64,000 nucleotides of DNA from Bombyx mori (taxonomy: Eukaryota > Arthropoda > Insecta > Lepidoptera > Bombycidae), in the NCBI RefSeq assembly GCF_030269925.1, contig NC_085116.1, forward strand, positions 7,254,001-7,318,000, given 5' to 3'. Of this stretch, positions 11,734 through 23,425 are shown in pieces; the stretch's first letter is position 1; every line of letters starts with the position of its first letter. The notes under the pieces were generated by a model. It worked only from the letters and a program-made list of their open reading frames with translations, was not told where the DNA came from and made no database searches. The position numbers and the translations under genes are program-made.

Positions 11734-12091
11734 AAATAAGCTGATAGCCTTGAGAGGCTATTTGAGCGTAACCTTAACTAGATGGTGAGCTCACGGGGCT
11801 CAAACCTGACGACGTTGCTAACACGAACCCTAGCAAGAGCCGTGTTTCGCAGAATCTACCACCGGATCGGAAACGCGACCCACTAAGAAGATCTGGCGAG
11901 AGACTCAGTGGGCTGTGTGGGTTAATTTACTCGTCGAGCCCTTCGTCGCAAGCGATCGGGATGGATCGGGAGGATCCGAAATGACGTATTTTGGGCGACG
12001 TCGACTGCTTTCCATTCTGTCCGCAGGATCGGGAATGTAGTTACCGGCGGCCACGATGAGAGGGTTCTCGTGTCGTGCCGCTTTATCGAAG
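11734..12091 (-). mobile_element. Jockey-type LINE fragment with internal deletion
   Basis: Minus-strand 3' UTR and C-terminal coding end. Compared with the copy at 29861-31088 it lacks about 45 bp around 11955, where the arginine-rich tail would lie, so the stop and frame differ. The stem is CCCACTAAG (11879-11887) against CTCAGTGGG (11904-11912), which in the element's own RNA gives one G-U wobble. The poly(A) tail is absent. Confidence 0.8.
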
Positions 12092-12153
12092 TGGGCTCCG
12101 GTAACCACTTAACATTAGGTGGGCTGTGAGGTCGCTCATCCATCTATGCTTTT
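12092..12153 (+). repeat. Bm1 SINE, 3' tip
   Basis: GGCTCCGGTAACCACTTAAC to CATCCATCTATGC is the last part of Bm1, starting exactly where the Jockey fragment stops. Confidence 0.7.
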
Positions 12154-12169
12154 TCTTAAAGCTTAATTC

Positions 12170-12357
12170 TGTCGTTAAGCAGTAATGCGTTTCGGTTTGA
12201 AGGGCGGGACAGCCGTTGCACTGAAAAACTGAGACTTAAAACTGATGCCTCAAAGTGAAAAGGGTTATTTACGTTGTTAATAATATGTATGGGCTCCTGT
12301 GAATAGTTGACACCAGGTAGGCCGTGACCTCGTGCACACATCTTAGCAATAAAAAAG
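12170..12357 (+). repeat. Bm1 SINE, 3' half
   Basis: Begins at the GCAGTAATGCGTTTCGG block and ends in ATCTTAGCAATAAAAAA. It follows another Bm1 tip in the same orientation by about 16 bp. Confidence 0.8.
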
Positions 12358-13025
12358 GGTATGTACTATAAAATATATATAATATGATAGAAAATTAGTA
12401 GCAGACCTCGAAGAGGCTGGTCCTTCCATACCCTCATATTCTGTTTCATCCTCTAGCATTGCTCGTCCTCACCTTTCCTAAATAATATCGAAAATAAAAC
12501 AACAGCTTTAAAATCCATTATGCAGTTTCAGTGTCGTCTAAATGGCAGGATATTGTCAATAGTGTATGCATAACAAATCTATTTTTCTACGTCTGATAGC
12601 CGACGTCACTTAGGGACGTAACTGCGACTTATTTTATCAATACGAGTTCAGATTTGACATCATTTGTGTTTTTGCTTAGCTTTTTTTGGTTAGAATTAAA
12701 GGGCAGGGGAGTTCAATGGTTAATCGATTGCAGATATCACAATAGACTGCTATGAGTTGTCCAGCCTATCCGTCGAACCGGAATGCAGGAATTGTATCAG
12801 GAATAGACACGACGGTCGTGCCTCTTGTGCTGATATGGTATTGTCCCCTAAGTCTTGGAAATAGTTTGTGAACACAATGATGTGATACCGTATTTAGAAG
12901 AAAAAAAAAAGGACACAAAGTACTTAGTTTAGCGCCATTTAGGGCACACTGGGGAATATGTCAAACTGAATTATAGCTTTTGGAAAAAAAAATACGTATT
13001 TTAATTTTGGTATAAAATAAAAGAA
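12358..13025. other. No gene seen
   Basis: AT-rich spacer with nothing recognised. Confidence 0.5.
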
Positions 13026-13230
13026 AATTTCCTGGATCATCCATCATTCTCCTGTCCTTCTCCAAGTAACCTTGGGTCGGCGCAACATGTTTTCTCCTTC
13101 CATACTCCTCTATCATATACCACTTCTTCGCTCACTCCCCTCTTACACATATCGTCTTTCACGCAAGCCATCCATTTCTTCTTAGGTCTACCTCTTCCAA
13201 ACTTCCACATTTCCTCGTTTCCACGTTTAC
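13026..13230 (-). mobile_element. RTE-like LINE, 3' coding end
   Basis: On the minus strand the segment encodes a run containing GRPKKKWMACVKDDM and, further on, EEVVYDRGVWKEKTCCADP, characteristic of the C-terminal end of another RTE-type lepidopteran LINE. It is a short relic with no upstream reverse transcriptase. Confidence 0.72.
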
Positions 13231-14671
13231 TGGTATCAGTCGTTTGAAAATGTTTTTTGCCACCATACCATTGAAAATATTGACTATAAACTATTTCTGC
13301 AGGTTAAGTGAGAGAAGCCAATTGAAGATTGGTTTAAAACAGAATAAAGTTTCAGAAGAAGGGAAAACGACAACTGTATTTCGGGTTGAATGAAATCGAA
13401 ATCAACATTCCCTCTTGCAGCATCCAAAACTAAAATGATATTAAGTTTTCAGCTGTGTCTTTATGTTTATTGTCCTTTTGTTATATTCATGGAATGTGTG
13501 TGTGTGTGTATCTCAATTATCGTAATGCTAGAAGGCATCAAATTTTCTATAATAACTAATTTACGTAAAAATAAAACAAAGAGACATCGCAGCCCCAAAT
13601 TAAATCTTATGGGTTATATACCCATAATGTTTATTCGAGGAAACGATATAACACAAAAAATCTATACTTTAAATAATTATTTATTTAGTCTGTTTTCTTT
13701 CCTAAAATACGACAGAAATAGGCGAGACTTAGAATTGCATGTACAATTCGCCTTACAAAAGTATAGCGGTATTTTTAGAAGCAACCTTTGACCAAGCAAT
13801 CGGTATTTCTGATTACTTTAAAACAGCCATGTTTCAAATGTGCTAATTATCAATGGACGAATGTAAAAATATTCTTGCTGACGTTACGCATCAGTTAATG
13901 TGCGTATTGGAATTTCCATTTTAGAAATATTCAGTAGCCTTTGTGTAATTTTCTAATATATATACATACGTTGACGTAGTTTCAGGGTTTTTTTTACAAG
14001 AAAATGTTTAGAAATCATTAAATTTGGAAAGACTTGCTGTGGTTTTAATGTAAAGCTAGACAATGTTTGAGAAAACTTCGACAATACTAAAAAGATATAT
14101 TAGTAGAAACACGATGGTAATAACTTTTGGTGGTTTCCAAATTTAAGAACAAAATGGAAACTTTCATTCTTAAACAGAAATATTCATACTTTTTCAGAAT
14201 ACAGGATATCAAAATATAAAAAAAAAAAAAACGATTCGTACCTACATATTACCACGGATCAATATGACTTGCTTGTTATTCAGTATGAAGGGTAAGGGAG
14301 TTGTTTATCTGGACGTGATTCTAATTATCTCGACCCTGCAGTAAAGATTCAACAATGTAATATTTCAAATATGGTATTATATAAGGGCGGCGGTATTAAG
14401 GGCAGTTTCAAAATAATTAAAACGTTGATAAATTGTAACTTAAGATGAGGATGCGTATAAATATAAACTTAATGTATTAATAGTTAACAAAATAGTAGAG
14501 ACTGGATGTTTTCGTAGTGTTTTTTAAAAACAGTTCACTGATCTCTTCGAAAATCTAAATGATGAAATCGATAATGTGATTTTATAAAATATAATCTTTC
14601 GAGTGTATTTGAATTTTGTGTGCAGTCGTTAAGCATTCACCGGCTATTAAATTGAACTAATAAGTACAAAA
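13231..14671. other. No gene seen; one 133-codon open frame
   Basis: A plus-strand frame at 13390-13791 is open for 133 codons, but its composition is that of AT-rich non-coding DNA and it resembles no protein I know. It spans a (TG)n microsatellite at 13495-13509. Confidence 0.5.
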
Positions 14672-14871
14672 CTTCCTTTTTCGAGGGAAACACTGTGGAG
14701 GGCGATGGCGACATTGAGGGGATTTTACTTTTTCAAAGGAGGCTTGAGGAGAGTCCCCCGCGTTGAACAGTGACTTGGATGTAGCCCTGGCATTGCCCTT
14801 GTACACAAGTGACGATAATTATTTACGATCAGGTCCATAAGCCTGTTTGCATTCAATGATAATAAAAAAAG
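14672..14871 (+). mobile_element. Degenerate 3' end of the Bm1-related LINE
   Basis: GGAAACACTGTGGAGGGCGA, TTTCAAAGGAGGCTTGAGGA, GCCCTGGCATTGC, CGATCAGGTCCATAAGC and the final AATGATAATAAAAAAAG follow in order the C-terminal coding end and tail of the LINE at 32990-33235. Many substitutions mark it as old. Confidence 0.6.
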
Positions 14872-15479
14872 ATGTTTTTGAATACAAATGTAAACAAACA
14901 AAACTTTACGGTATTTCAAGTCCAATTTTAATTGAATACGGAATGAATTGACTTGACCAGTTGACTACTGACGGAAAAAATTTTTGCCTTTAAAATTATC
15001 ATGAAAAACCGGTTGTTTGAAGGGTTACGGGTTTTTGTAAATTAATTCAGTTTAGCGGTTCAAGGCTTGATATTTGTTATTGAAGCGTGTCTCGTTTCTC
15101 AAACCACACCCATTAAAGTGAGTGCCGTAGAAAGTAAAGCATAAAGAATTTAACAAAGGTTCTTGTAGTATGAAATAATTTAATAATTCTCTTGTATTTT
15201 TGTTCAAATTGAAATTTTTAAATATTTTTATTAGTTTAGTTAGTTATTAGTTTTAAGTATAGTACGGTGACCAAGTATCTCTGTGTTCTTCATTATGTCT
15301 GGAGTTGGGTCTAAGGGAAGCTGCCAACTAATTTTTTATCACGTTTTTAATTTTACTTTTGGGTCTAACCGTTACCAAATTGTCTGAATTAGGCCAAGGC
15401 GATTTTACTTCCGAGTACTACTTATTTCTCGAGGGCTATAACATATCTTTTTTCAAATAACACTTGCGGACAATACAAA

Positions 15480-15589
15480 ACGGTAGGCAGCTAATTGGTT
15501 GCACCCTTCACATTGCTGTCATCAATGAGGACGGCAATCACTCACCAGGTGAGCCGTATGCTCGTCCGCCAACGTATGGCATAAAAAAA
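15480..15589 (+). mobile_element. 3' end of the Bm1-related LINE
   Basis: It runs from CGGTAGGCAGCTAATTGG through CGGCAATCACTCACCAGGTG and GCCGTATGCTCGTCCGCC to an A tail, matching the last part of the family seen at 32990-33235. Confidence 0.75.
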
Positions 15590-15667
15590 GGAATTGCTTA
15601 AGTACGCAATGGCATGACAGAGCCCTTGGCATTACTAACTTCCAGAAGCGACCTCTGATTATTATGT

Positions 15668-15709
15668 CTTGTCTACCAAAGCTTGTCTACCAAAGCTTGT
15701 CTACCAAAA
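15668..15709. repeat. 14-bp tandem repeat, three copies
   Basis: The unit CTTGTCTACCAAAG starts at 15668, 15682 and 15696; the third copy ends in A instead of G. Probably replication slippage. Confidence 0.9.
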
Positions 15710-16254
15710 ATAACAATAAAAAATGGCACTACTAAAATATATCATCCAGCTCGAATGAAAATAATAAATACTGTGAACATGACATGTGTAATCTGAGCGT
15801 CTTGTCCATATATTAATGTAATGAATAGTAACTAAATTGGGGTCAAATGCGGGTTGAATCATAATTTTATTGGGCGCGACAGATCCAGTCTTATTTTGTG
15901 TCGTAGTAGAGAGTTTGTCGGCTGTCACGAAGGAGTCGCGTGCGCGTCAGATACTCGCCCACTAACACTTTTGTCTTTGCTGGTAATTTAATATTTTCAT
16001 GTAAATTAATCTAGATACTCATGTTGAGATCTTCAATTGTTGTTCATAGAACACGATACAGATTTTAATATCTGTTGATATACATTTATTGCTTCTGTAA
16101 AAATCTTATAACACGACACATTGTCAATGCATTTGGCAAGATGAGTTTCAGTTCCTGTTTTATGACCCGTGGGTTCATTTTGATAACGTACCGCGAGTAT
16201 ACCAACTGCTAAGGTTTAAAAATAGAGAAACAATTGTTTAGCTCCCTCTCTAAG
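15710..16254. other. No gene seen
   Basis: AT-rich spacer. Confidence 0.5.
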
Positions 16255-16415
16255 ATTTTTTATTTTTATTGCTTAGATTGGTGGACGAGCTGACAGCCCA
16301 CCTGGTGTTAAGTGGTTACTGGAGCCCATAGACATCTACAATGTAAATGCGCCACCCACCTTAAGATATAAGTTCTAAGATCTCAGTATAGTTCTCTAAG
16401 TTCTCAATATAGCTC
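16255..16415 (-). repeat. Bm1 SINE, 3' fragment
   Basis: Starts with the T run complementary to the A tail and covers GACGAGCTGACAGCCCACC through the AAGTTCTAAGATCTCAG block. The last block is partly repeated before the copy ends. Confidence 0.85.
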
Positions 16416-16704
16416 TCGATGGAATCCGCCCGCATTACTCGTAGTTTCAAACACCAACGTTAACTTCAAATATACGATTCTCTCAGTTGTTACCGCTAAG
16501 CGCATCTAATTCAGTCCCTCCCGTGGGTCCGTAGGTTAAAAAATCCCCACACGCGACAGCGTTACAGATGGGATAGAACCGTCCGTTTATAGCTTTAGTT
16601 TTTGCCGATTAGAGGAACTTCCTTTTCTTGTGCTAAAGATAACATACCACACTACACGTTATTGATACTAGGTATTTCGTTATTTATTATTAATATACAT
16701 CATG

Positions 16705-16772
16705 GGTTTTTTATTGTCATTGCAAGTAGACCGCACGGTCCATCTAATATTGGGTGGTTACTGTCGCTCATG
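16705..16772 (-). mobile_element. 3' tip of the Bm1-related LINE, inverted
   Basis: TTTTTTATTGTCATTGCAAG and TGGGTGGTTACTGTCGCTCAT match the minus-strand 3' end of the family. It lies head to head with the next copy. Confidence 0.6.
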
Positions 16773-16777
16773 TTTTA

Positions 16778-16893
16778 CGGTAGGCAGCGGCTTGGGTCTG
16801 CCCCTGGCATTGCTGAAGTCAATGGGCGACGGTAACCACTCACCATCAGGTGGGCCGTATACTCGTCTGCCTACAAGGGCAATAAAAAAAAAA
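16778..16893 (+). mobile_element. 3' end of the Bm1-related LINE
   Basis: It encodes the very C-terminus GRQRLGSAPGIAEVNGRR and a stop, then the 3' UTR and an A tail (16884-16893). The protein end matches that of the longer copy at 32990-33235, differing at one residue over this stretch. Confidence 0.82.
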
Positions 16894-16896
16894 CAT

Positions 16897-17140
16897 GGAT
16901 AGCAGCAATGTTAGAGGCACATTCAAGCCTACCGCTTTATTGATGGGTGATGGGAGAGATGTGCTCCGCACTAAACGCTTCACTTTCCCCCCTTTGCCTT
17001 TTCATGGGTTCTGTCTCATGCGAGGTTCGGACCCGGGTTGTTGAGCGACAGGAGGTTTTAGTCAGTTCGACTCCGACATGCCCCGCCCTCCATCCCCAGT
17101 GGAAGTCCGGCGATTTCCTCCTGACCAAAAAAAAAACCGT
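16897..17140 (+). mobile_element. Unclassified LINE 3' end
   Basis: A GC-richer segment ends in GATTTCCTCCTGACC and an A run at about 17127-17138, which looks like a separate LINE 3' UTR. The family is not identified. It sits between two inverted copies of the Bm1-related LINE. Confidence 0.45.
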
Positions 17141-17187
17141 TTATTGATATTATTGTTCTTTGACATGAAATTCATTATTATTATTAG

Positions 17188-17303
17188 TTTTATTTCCCTT
17201 GTAGGCAGACGTACATACGTCCCATCAGATGGTGAGTGGTTACCGTCGCCCATGGACTACAGCAATGCTAGGGGTAAAGCCAAGCCGCTGCTTACCGAAA
17301 ATA
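17188..17303 (-). mobile_element. 3' end of the Bm1-related LINE, inverted
   Basis: CCCTTGTAGGCAGACG, GATGGTGAGTGGTTACCGTC and AAGCCAAGCCGCTGC match the family on the minus strand. With the copy at 16778-16893 it forms an inverted repeat of about 110 bp. Confidence 0.8.
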
Positions 17304-18340
17304 TCTGCCTATTATCGAATGATATAGAAAGGTAGTGTGCTTGATTCATACAAAATCGTTCTAGAATGAGACTGAGTGTCTCCGTCGTATCTCCAGTGGG
17401 CGGATAACAAATACTTGAATCAGTTTCGTCTGGCAATGGTCTCGCGTGCGGCGACCTAGCATTAGCAGCACGAAGTGCCTGCCTGATTGGCTGTATGTCA
17501 CTGTTCAATTATTCATTGCCCACTCACAATAAGCAGTATAAGTGTAATATCACAGCACCTAAATAGAACTGGTTTTCGTACATGCACTATGAAATCAGCT
17601 TTTTTTTATAAATATCCTCATATTGTTGATTGATCTGCAAAGTCTGGCATAAATGTTTCGTCCCTATATATTTCCAAATATAAGATGGAAGACGTATAAT
17701 ATAGGTAATATAGGTAAATTTTTAATACGTATAAACGTATAATAGGTAATAAGTATAATAGGTATTATATAATAATAACAGGTATAATAGGTACATAAAT
17801 TGTCTGATTAAGAGTTTTTCAATCATATGCTGTTTTATATATTTTTTTGAAAAAGGAATTATTTGTGGTTCAGTTGAATAATAAGAAATGTTGAATTTTA
17901 ATTTATTTTTTAAGAAATATTTAATGGGTGTAGACAGAAAAACAAACTTACGAATCGTTTGATGTGAGGAGTCCAGGGACCACTGCAGCATGAATACCTT
18001 AGTCATAAAATAAGATCATAAATGAGCTTTAAAAAAATGTCAAAAATGCAGTGTAGCTACGAAAATAAAACACTACAAGGAAAAATATTATATCGTTTTT
18101 ATAACGAGATTTATTGATTCTGAATGATAATTTGCTTTCTAAAAAGTTTTATAATCACGAAAGACAAAAAACATTTACGTAGTTAAGATGAAAAATACAT
18201 TAGTTTTCCGGTAAGGCAGAAGGCGTACAGGTCAAACGCCCGGTACCATCTACATAAAGTATCATTATATTTACATTTGATTATCACTTTGATTGTCTCC
18301 CATGGACTCTGTATATATTAAGATAAGCATTAATATTAAA
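17304..18340. repeat. AT-rich spacer with ATAGGTA minisatellite
   Basis: Imperfect TATAATAGGTA-like units repeat at about 17692-17792. No gene is supported in the rest of the interval. Confidence 0.55.
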
Positions 18341-18344
18341 GGTG

Positions 18345-18490
18345 GTTGCATATTCAGTGACCTCGGCCAAGGACCGGTCATTCGGCGAGTCGGGAATACA
18401 CTCGTGCGTGCGCTATGAACTACGACACTTTACATTACTCGCCACACACTAGCGATCAGTCGCAACGTTATTTGTCGGGTTGTCATAGTA
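18345..18490. other. Short GC-rich island, unclassified
   Basis: About 145 bp clearly richer in GC and CpG than its surroundings, with no reading frame or known repeat. It could be a regulatory element or an old transposon piece. Confidence 0.25.
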
Positions 18491-19269
18491 CTAGCTACCA
18501 TTAAAACATTGACTGCGACACTAATTTTCATTTGTTTTTAGATCCAATTCAAGGGTTTGTTTAGCTTCTAGTAAATTTATTGAAACACCATATCTATGAT
18601 GGTAAATAAATAGCTTCGGAGGTAACGTAGAAAATATATTTTTTCAGACTTTCGGTAGTATAACGTACGCCTTATGGCTGAAAGGAAATGTTGATACACG
18701 ATGGGTTCAACGATATCTGTTCCTAACTACGGTTCAGTACAACATCCGCTGTCGCACTTTATATATTATGGATTATTCTAGGAAACTCACATAAATTCAT
18801 ATTAAATCTTAACGCTCATGTGCTTAACATTCATTGAGATCTATAGCTAAGTTACTAAGGTTAACATTTTTAAATACCACATAGTATTAGAATAGATCCT
18901 ATTATACTAATATCATAATACCAAATAGAATCATCGATCTATTTGAGTTGCCTTTGTGGAGAATTTGGAGATTTACGAATTCGCAATTTTGTTGCATTTT
19001 ATATATTCTAATGAATTTAAATTCGTCATGATTGATTCATAGCGCCAGTAGACAATTCAGAGGCAACAAAATTTATAAGCTCAGCGAAATAATATTGTGG
19101 GATTGACACCGACTTGTTTATTGTATAATATAAATATTTAATACATGAAAATTAAAATTAATAATACCAAACAGAGAAGTGCGTAAATTCATATGATTCG
19201 ATTATTTCTTTGGCTTAGTTTACAATTAACGTTTTTAAGTTAAATTAAAATATGTGTAACAATGTGACG
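18491..19269. other. No gene seen
   Basis: AT-rich spacer. Confidence 0.5.
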
Positions 19270-19373
19270 TTTTTATTTATTTACTAAATGGTTGGACGAG
19301 CTCAGGGCCCACCTGGTGTTATGTGGTTACTGGAGCCCATAGACATCTACAACGTAAATGCGCCACCCACCTT
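19270..19373 (-). repeat. Bm1 SINE, 3' fragment
   Basis: The last 100 bp of Bm1 on the minus strand, from the tail to the GCGCCACCCACCTT block, with good conservation. Confidence 0.85.
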
Positions 19374-20177
19374 ATGTGAAGCTGTATTGAATTTTTAAAG
19401 TTAAAAGTAGTCAAACAGTATCGGTAACCGATGTCGTTTGTGGGTTCTCCTGTAATTGTAACAATTTATGCCCAATATCCTCAAAGGTATGCCCGAACTA
19501 TTAATAATAGTTCTGACGAGCTCTTTTACTATTTTTTCTTTGTTAACTATCTATGCCATCAAGTCTATTGCCGATTAAAAACGATGACTCATAAACATGT
19601 GCTCACAAACGGCTTCCGCCATGTAGAAATATTACTGTACTATAAAAGTAAAACTCGCAAGAATTATAAGTCAGCGTAAACAATTAGTTTTTTAGAAATG
19701 TTTGTTGAGAAGCAGCTCTATTTAAAAAAAGGGGATATAATGAAGACGCTGTCACTAAACGTCGGAGATCTATAATATAATAAGTAGAGAGCATTCGTTC
19801 CCTAAGCGCCAGGACTTCATTGAAAACAATAGACAACGCTCTGCATACATATTATCTGATTAATCATATAAGTAAGTAAGCAGATACCCGTGTCACCATT
19901 AAATTAATTCTTTGATCACGCAGCCCACCCACATGGATGTGCTAAAATTATCTTTTGTACTGGCCACTTCAACGTAAAAAGGCTGATTCACTATTTAATC
20001 CGTTGGCTTACATTTTCAGCGGAAGTATATATTATGTATGTGTGAGTGGCAAATTATTTGCAATGTCAATAGTGGGAAGTGTTTAATTTAACATGCCTTG
20101 ATCAATGTTACTCTTATATAATTTCGCTTAAATGGCATTACTATTTTATTATTATTTTATAAATTAGCGATGATGAT
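19374..20177. other. No gene seen
   Basis: AT-rich spacer; a plus-strand frame of 82 codons at 19431-19679 has no recognisable homology. Confidence 0.5.
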
Positions 20178-20250
20178 TTTTTTTAATAGTATAGGTGAGT
20201 GAAAGATCTCAAGGCCCACCTGATGATAAGTTACTATCGCAGCTCTTATA
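20178..20250 (-). repeat. Bm1 or Bm1-related LINE 3' tip, degenerate
   Basis: AAGGCCCACCTGATGATAAG and GCAGCTC fit the segment shared by Bm1 and its related LINE. It is too eroded to choose between them. Confidence 0.45.
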
Positions 20251-20548
20251 TATGTATAATTAGATCCTTAAACGATTCTAATTTAAGTATAAAACTCTTT
20301 TATGCAGCAGTATCAAAATTTGTAGGTATATATAAGAATATAAGACGTAAGACACTCTCTACTTCAATGATATGGTTACTTAATCAGGAGGTCATCTGAT
20401 TGCGTATCAAATTTGGTATTGCAACTTTTCCTCACTGTTAGAAGGCCCAGTCGAAGATTCATGACGAGGTGTTAATAGGAATGTATGTCAAATATTAGAA
20501 TACTTAGTCTAAATTAGACTAAGTTAAAGAGAATGGTACAAATGTATA

Positions 20549-20825
20549 AAATCAAACCCGCAAAATTATAATTTGCGTAATTAGTGGTGGTAGGACCTCT
20601 TTGGAGTCCGCAAGGGTAGGTACCACCACCCCGCATATTTCCGCCGTGAAGCAGTAATGCGTTTCGATTTGAAGGGTAGGGTAGCCGTTGTAATTATACT
20701 GAGACCTTAGAACTTATATCTCGAGGTGGGTGGCGCACTTACGTTGTAGATGTCTATGGGCTCCAGTAATCACTTAACACCAGGTGGGCTGTGAGCTCGT
20801 CCATCCATCTAAGCAATCAAAAAAT
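20549..20825 (+). repeat. Bm1 SINE, 5' truncated
   Basis: It includes the hairpin CGCAAAATTATAATTTGCG (20559-20577), the spacer TAATT and the whole body to CCATCCATCTAAGCAAT and a short A run. It lacks the tRNA-like head. Confidence 0.92.
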
Positions 20826-21440
20826 AGAGTGGTCAATCTATCGTCATGTGGGACTCGTAGAGGGGAAAACAGAGAGCGGGTATAATAATGAGTGAATGAC
20901 GTGTGTGGAAATTATGTTTGATTCGGAAAAACTAAGATTGTTTTAATCTTTTTTGTACTGTCAAAATGTTGGAATATGTACATAACTAAATTAATGTCTT
21001 GATAATCTCAACACCATATCACTAACTCACTTTATACAAGCCTATTTTATCAAGTATCAAAGAAAAATAAATTTACAGTAATACCTTACTACTCATGTTT
21101 CTAAAATATCTAAAACGTGTTAAATTTTAAAATCCGAACACCAGAATCGTACTAATTCATGCATTCTTAAATCAAGAAAAAATTTCACCACATGACAGCA
21201 AATAAACATTCAGCTAATTATGCGCTGTTCAGTTTTAATTTGAAACCGGCTTTTTTCGCATTGACGTCAGAGCAAGCTACATACATAACATTCTCGTCGT
21301 GTATCTTGGCCATAAAAAGTAATCTTTACAGCTAAAATCACATAACCGGTCACAGTCGATATTATACTAATAGCGATAATATTTACAAACATAGGAATCT
21401 CAATCTATTCTAGAAGATAACTAATTAGTGATTTAGTTTG
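20826..21440. other. No gene seen
   Basis: AT-rich spacer with one TGACGTCA palindrome at 21262-21269. Confidence 0.5.
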
Positions 21441-22110
21441 AAATCAAATCAAATCAAATCAAAAAAGTTTTATTGAACATAAATGAAAGTACATACTTGT
21501 TGAACGTCAAAAGAACTACCGTCAATTCACAAGAATTAGCCTCCGTCCTGAGAAGAATTGGCAAGAAACTCAGCGGGCATGTCTTTTTTTTTATATATTT
21601 TTTTTTTTTTTTTTTATATTTGATTTTTTTAAATATTCATTTTTACAATAAGTAATTATAACATAACAATTTTATAGGTACAATATTGAAATGCCCGGAG
21701 CGAGCAACTCATTCCCACTTTGTGCAATCTTCTAGATAATCATTGACTTTATAGTAAGTAAGCTTTATTGCACAGATGTTCTTTAATAGTTTTCTTAAAC
21801 TTATGTATATGTAGGTTCTGAACATTTTGTGGGATTTTGTTGTACAGGCGCACAGACAAGTTAAAGCTTATCTTTTACCATTTGGATGATTGAGCACATA
21901 TTTCTCACACTTCGATCCTTATGATTTATAATCTTCCCCCTCTAACGTCTAATTTTGATAACCAAACACTTATCGCGTTAACAGTGCTAGGAGACAGGGA
22001 TTGTAGACATCTTGACCCAGAAATCAACTGCTTAAGAAGTCTGTTCTTGTTCTTATCAGGGCATTTAATTCGTATGCGATAATATGTCTAGACTTTTTCA
22101 TGCAGATCTG
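21441..22110 (-). mobile_element. CR1-like LINE, C-terminal and 3' UTR fragment
   Basis: On the minus strand a remnant reads RLYNKIPQNVQNL, then HKFKKTIKEHLCNKAYY and, after a small shift, DYLEDCTKWE and a stop near 21706. This is the C-terminal signature of a widespread insect LINE. The 3' UTR follows, with a GCTGAGTTTCTTGCC / CTTCTCAGG hairpin like that of the Jockey tails, and ends in a (GATTT)n repeat (21441-21460), a typical LINE tail microsatellite. Stops and frameshifts show it is dead. Confidence 0.68.
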
Positions 22111-23030
22111 CAAGAGCGTCATCAGCTAAGTTCATTTGCGAAGGCAACTAAAAATAGAAGTTTTAGATTCAATTAATTTGCCTTACCAAATTGCATTTTA
22201 ACTCAAATTGAATTTTTGACTGTACACTGTCATACACGAACCTAAAATATTAATATGAAAGTAACAATTGCAATAAGGTGCAAATTCATAAACTACTTCA
22301 CTATAAGTCCACTTAACGCTAATGTGTACAGTACAATGTACAGAACCATAATATTAATGTTTGCAAGAAACAATAAACAGATAATACATTGCGAATTGTG
22401 TCAACTACATCGTTTTCCCACGAGTGTCGTGTTGACTCAGTGCGCTTCATGGAGAAAGTGCATTGAGTTGACGTCAAAGGTTTCACATTACGTACTCTCT
22501 GGTATATCTACTTGTATTATACGATTCACACATGGGTACTGTGATTAATAAAGCCATTGTTGTTGCTATATGCTCGATGTGTGGATGTGAATATAATTAC
22601 TACACTGCAGATACTAGCCGATATTTGATTTTTGCATTGGACCGTTAAGATATAATTGTATCCGCATCTTAGACTTTGTTGATTATTTAGCAATTCGGTA
22701 CGTTATAGCTAAGGAATCTACCTATATTTAAATAGGAGAAGACAAAACACTTGTCAAACGACTTTTTTAAGAGCTGTTGACGATCTTAAGATTTATCAAT
22801 TAACAAAAAGGGAATAGTGATTGAGATTTTTAATGTAATGATTTTTAATGTTGAGTTGTCAGTGATTATGGTAAAATTTTGATTATTAACTTAGTTACAA
22901 ATCTTTTGGGTTTCGTTGCAAAAAAAACATGTATCAATATGTCTACCTGTGTATCACTGACATTTTATTTAGCCTAAATATCGGTACATATGGTGTATGG
23001 AAAGTATGAAAAAATATTTCCTAGAGGTGA
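22111..23030. other. No gene seen
   Basis: AT-rich spacer with a 97-codon plus-strand frame (22255-22548) of no recognisable identity and one TGACGTCA site (22469-22476). Confidence 0.5.
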
Positions 23031-23034
23031 TACA

Positions 23035-23425
23035 TAGCTCCTCCCGACTCGGCCAGGCGGGCTTAGACCTAGTAAGGTATCCCTGGACACCAGCGACATC
23101 GGCTAGGTGGCCTGCCGGGCTTCTGTATCGAGATGGCCGACGTCAGAGCCTTCGTCATTTGCCTTGAAGATTCCGTCAGTCGGGCGTCCTTGGAGAGAGC
23201 TGTGTGTCTGGTTGCAGTGTTGACTGCGGTGACCCTGTTACGCCGCCCGGGTTCTGACCTCGGGGGAGATCGGACGCTTAGTACAAAGGAATCGTTTAGT
23301 AGGTATAACCCTAAATACAATCCTTGGCCTCGCGGTCCCCTCCGAACATCTGCGGACCGTCCAGTCCAGTCCGTCCAGTTTGGCCCGCGACCCAAAAAAA
23401 GAGGCGATATACTGCATGTAACTGG
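23035..23425. other. GC-rich segment open on both strands, unclassified
   Basis: About 390 bp of GC-rich DNA stands out from its AT-rich surroundings. Frames of about 100 codons run on both strands: 23133-23432 plus, with MADVRAFVICLEDSVSRAS near its start, and 23069-23395 minus. The plus frame stays open upstream of this Met back to a TAA near 23072. I recognise neither. The composition matches LINE-derived segments here, so a piece of a retroelement ORF is more likely than a host exon. Confidence 0.3.

Noticed and set aside
13390..13791. 133-codon frame as a host gene
   Set aside because: Composition is that of AT-rich non-coding DNA, it runs through a TG microsatellite, and nothing resembles a domain.
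15668..15709. Possible CRISPR-like or satellite repeat
   Set aside because: Three direct 14-bp copies without spacers; simple slippage in a eukaryotic genome.
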